Assembly (NCBI GenBank): GCA_003022745.1
Contig: PXSU01000136.1
Coordinates: forward strand, 1-5,210
DNA length: 5,210 nt
DNA from: Halobacteriales archaeon SW_9_67_25
GTDB lineage: Archaea > Halobacteriota > Halobacteria > Halobacteriales > Haloarculaceae
Direction of reading: 5' to 3'
This document shows, one piece after another, positions 5,090-5,210 of the stretch. The notes under the pieces were generated by a model. The model had not been told where the DNA came from. It ran no database searches and worked only from the letters and a program-made list of their open reading frames with translations. Made by a program: the position numbers and the translations under genes. Numbering within the stretch: the stretch's first letter is position 1; the number at the start of each line of letters is the position of its first letter.

Positions 5090-5210
5090 GAGAACGGTCC
5101 GGTCAGTCGTCGGCCGCGAGCGGGTCCTCGACTGACGGTCCGGTCTCCTCCTGTTCCTCCCACTCGGCTTCCTGTTCCTCCATCATGTCTTTGATCTTCT
5201 TCATCCGGAA
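4958..5210. repeat. Right copy of the 253-bp direct repeat (continues past the window edge)
   Basis: Pairs with the block 829 bp to the left at about 96% identity and runs off the end of the window, so its true length is unknown. In coding terms the differences are four synonymous changes plus three amino-acid changes: Ser/Tyr at residue 19 and Ala/Thr at residue 31 of the zinc ribbon, and Glu/Gly in the atpD tail. Confidence 0.95.
5103..5210 (-). CDS. atpD: ATP synthase subunit D, 3' end of a second copy (partial)
   Basis: The last 35 codons and TGA (5103-5105) of an atpD-like gene enter from the right edge. They read [20 protein letters not shown] then an [14 protein letters not shown] tail, identical to the end of the chimeric ORF apart from one Glu-to-Gly change. 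It ends 13 bp before the ATG of the chimeric ORF, the same spacing as between the chimera and the intact zinc-ribbon gene. This may be the complete, functional atpD with its native N-terminus, but only the acidic coiled-coil tail is visible. Confidence 0.85.
   Translation of the reverse strand, partial: FRMKKIKDMMEEQEAEWEEQEETGPSVEDPLAADD

Noticed and set aside
1..5210. CRISPR array, insertion sequence, phage or defence genes
   Set aside because: No short regularly spaced repeats, transposase, terminal inverted repeats or phage-like proteins are present in any frame.

Overview
The window looks like chromosomal DNA of a haloarchaeon (class Halobacteria). It is GC-rich, its proteins are strongly acidic (runs of Asp/Glu, few Lys), starts lack Shine-Dalgarno sequences and have TATA-like boxes about 25-30 bp upstream, and the tetranucleotide CTAG is nearly absent. 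The recognisable proteins (archaeal ArgRS, archaeal release factor aRF1, A-type ATP synthase subunit D, a DUF2103-like protein, a small zinc-ribbon protein) are haloarchaeal in style.

Layout: (1) 2-556 (+), 3' part of a DUF2103-like gene, converging with (2) 584-2296 (-), argS. (3) 2297-2452, a divergent promoter region serving argS and prf1. (4) 2453-3625 (+), prf1 (aRF1), interrupted by an in-frame TAG where a short conserved segment is missing. (5) 3626-3855, a non-coding stretch with a very G-rich tract, an 8-bp inverted repeat and a hairpin plus oligo-T terminator reading leftwards. (6) 3856-4260 (-), a small Cys4 zinc-ribbon protein (DUF6276-like) whose C-terminus appears frameshifted. 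(7) 4274-5089 (-), a chimeric ORF joining the first 44 residues of that zinc-ribbon protein to an almost complete atpD. (8) 5103-5210 (-), the 3' end of another atpD copy, running out of the window.

Functionally these are housekeeping genes: arginine charging, translation termination and the central rotor stalk of the archaeal ATP synthase. I see no defence system, mobile element, CRISPR array or RNA gene. The real interest is structural. Within 5.2 kb, argS appears to lack about 12-13 conserved codons, prf1 lacks about 24 and gains a TAG, the zinc-ribbon gene changes frame near its end, and the atpD/zinc-ribbon pair carries an 829-bp tandem duplication whose copies differ at 9 of 253 positions and whose junction creates a fusion ORF. 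Several essential genes damaged together suggests either a misassembled or strain-mixed contig, or a truly degenerate second copy of the locus. The sequence alone cannot decide. Statements about missing residues rest on my memory of family alignments, not on a search.
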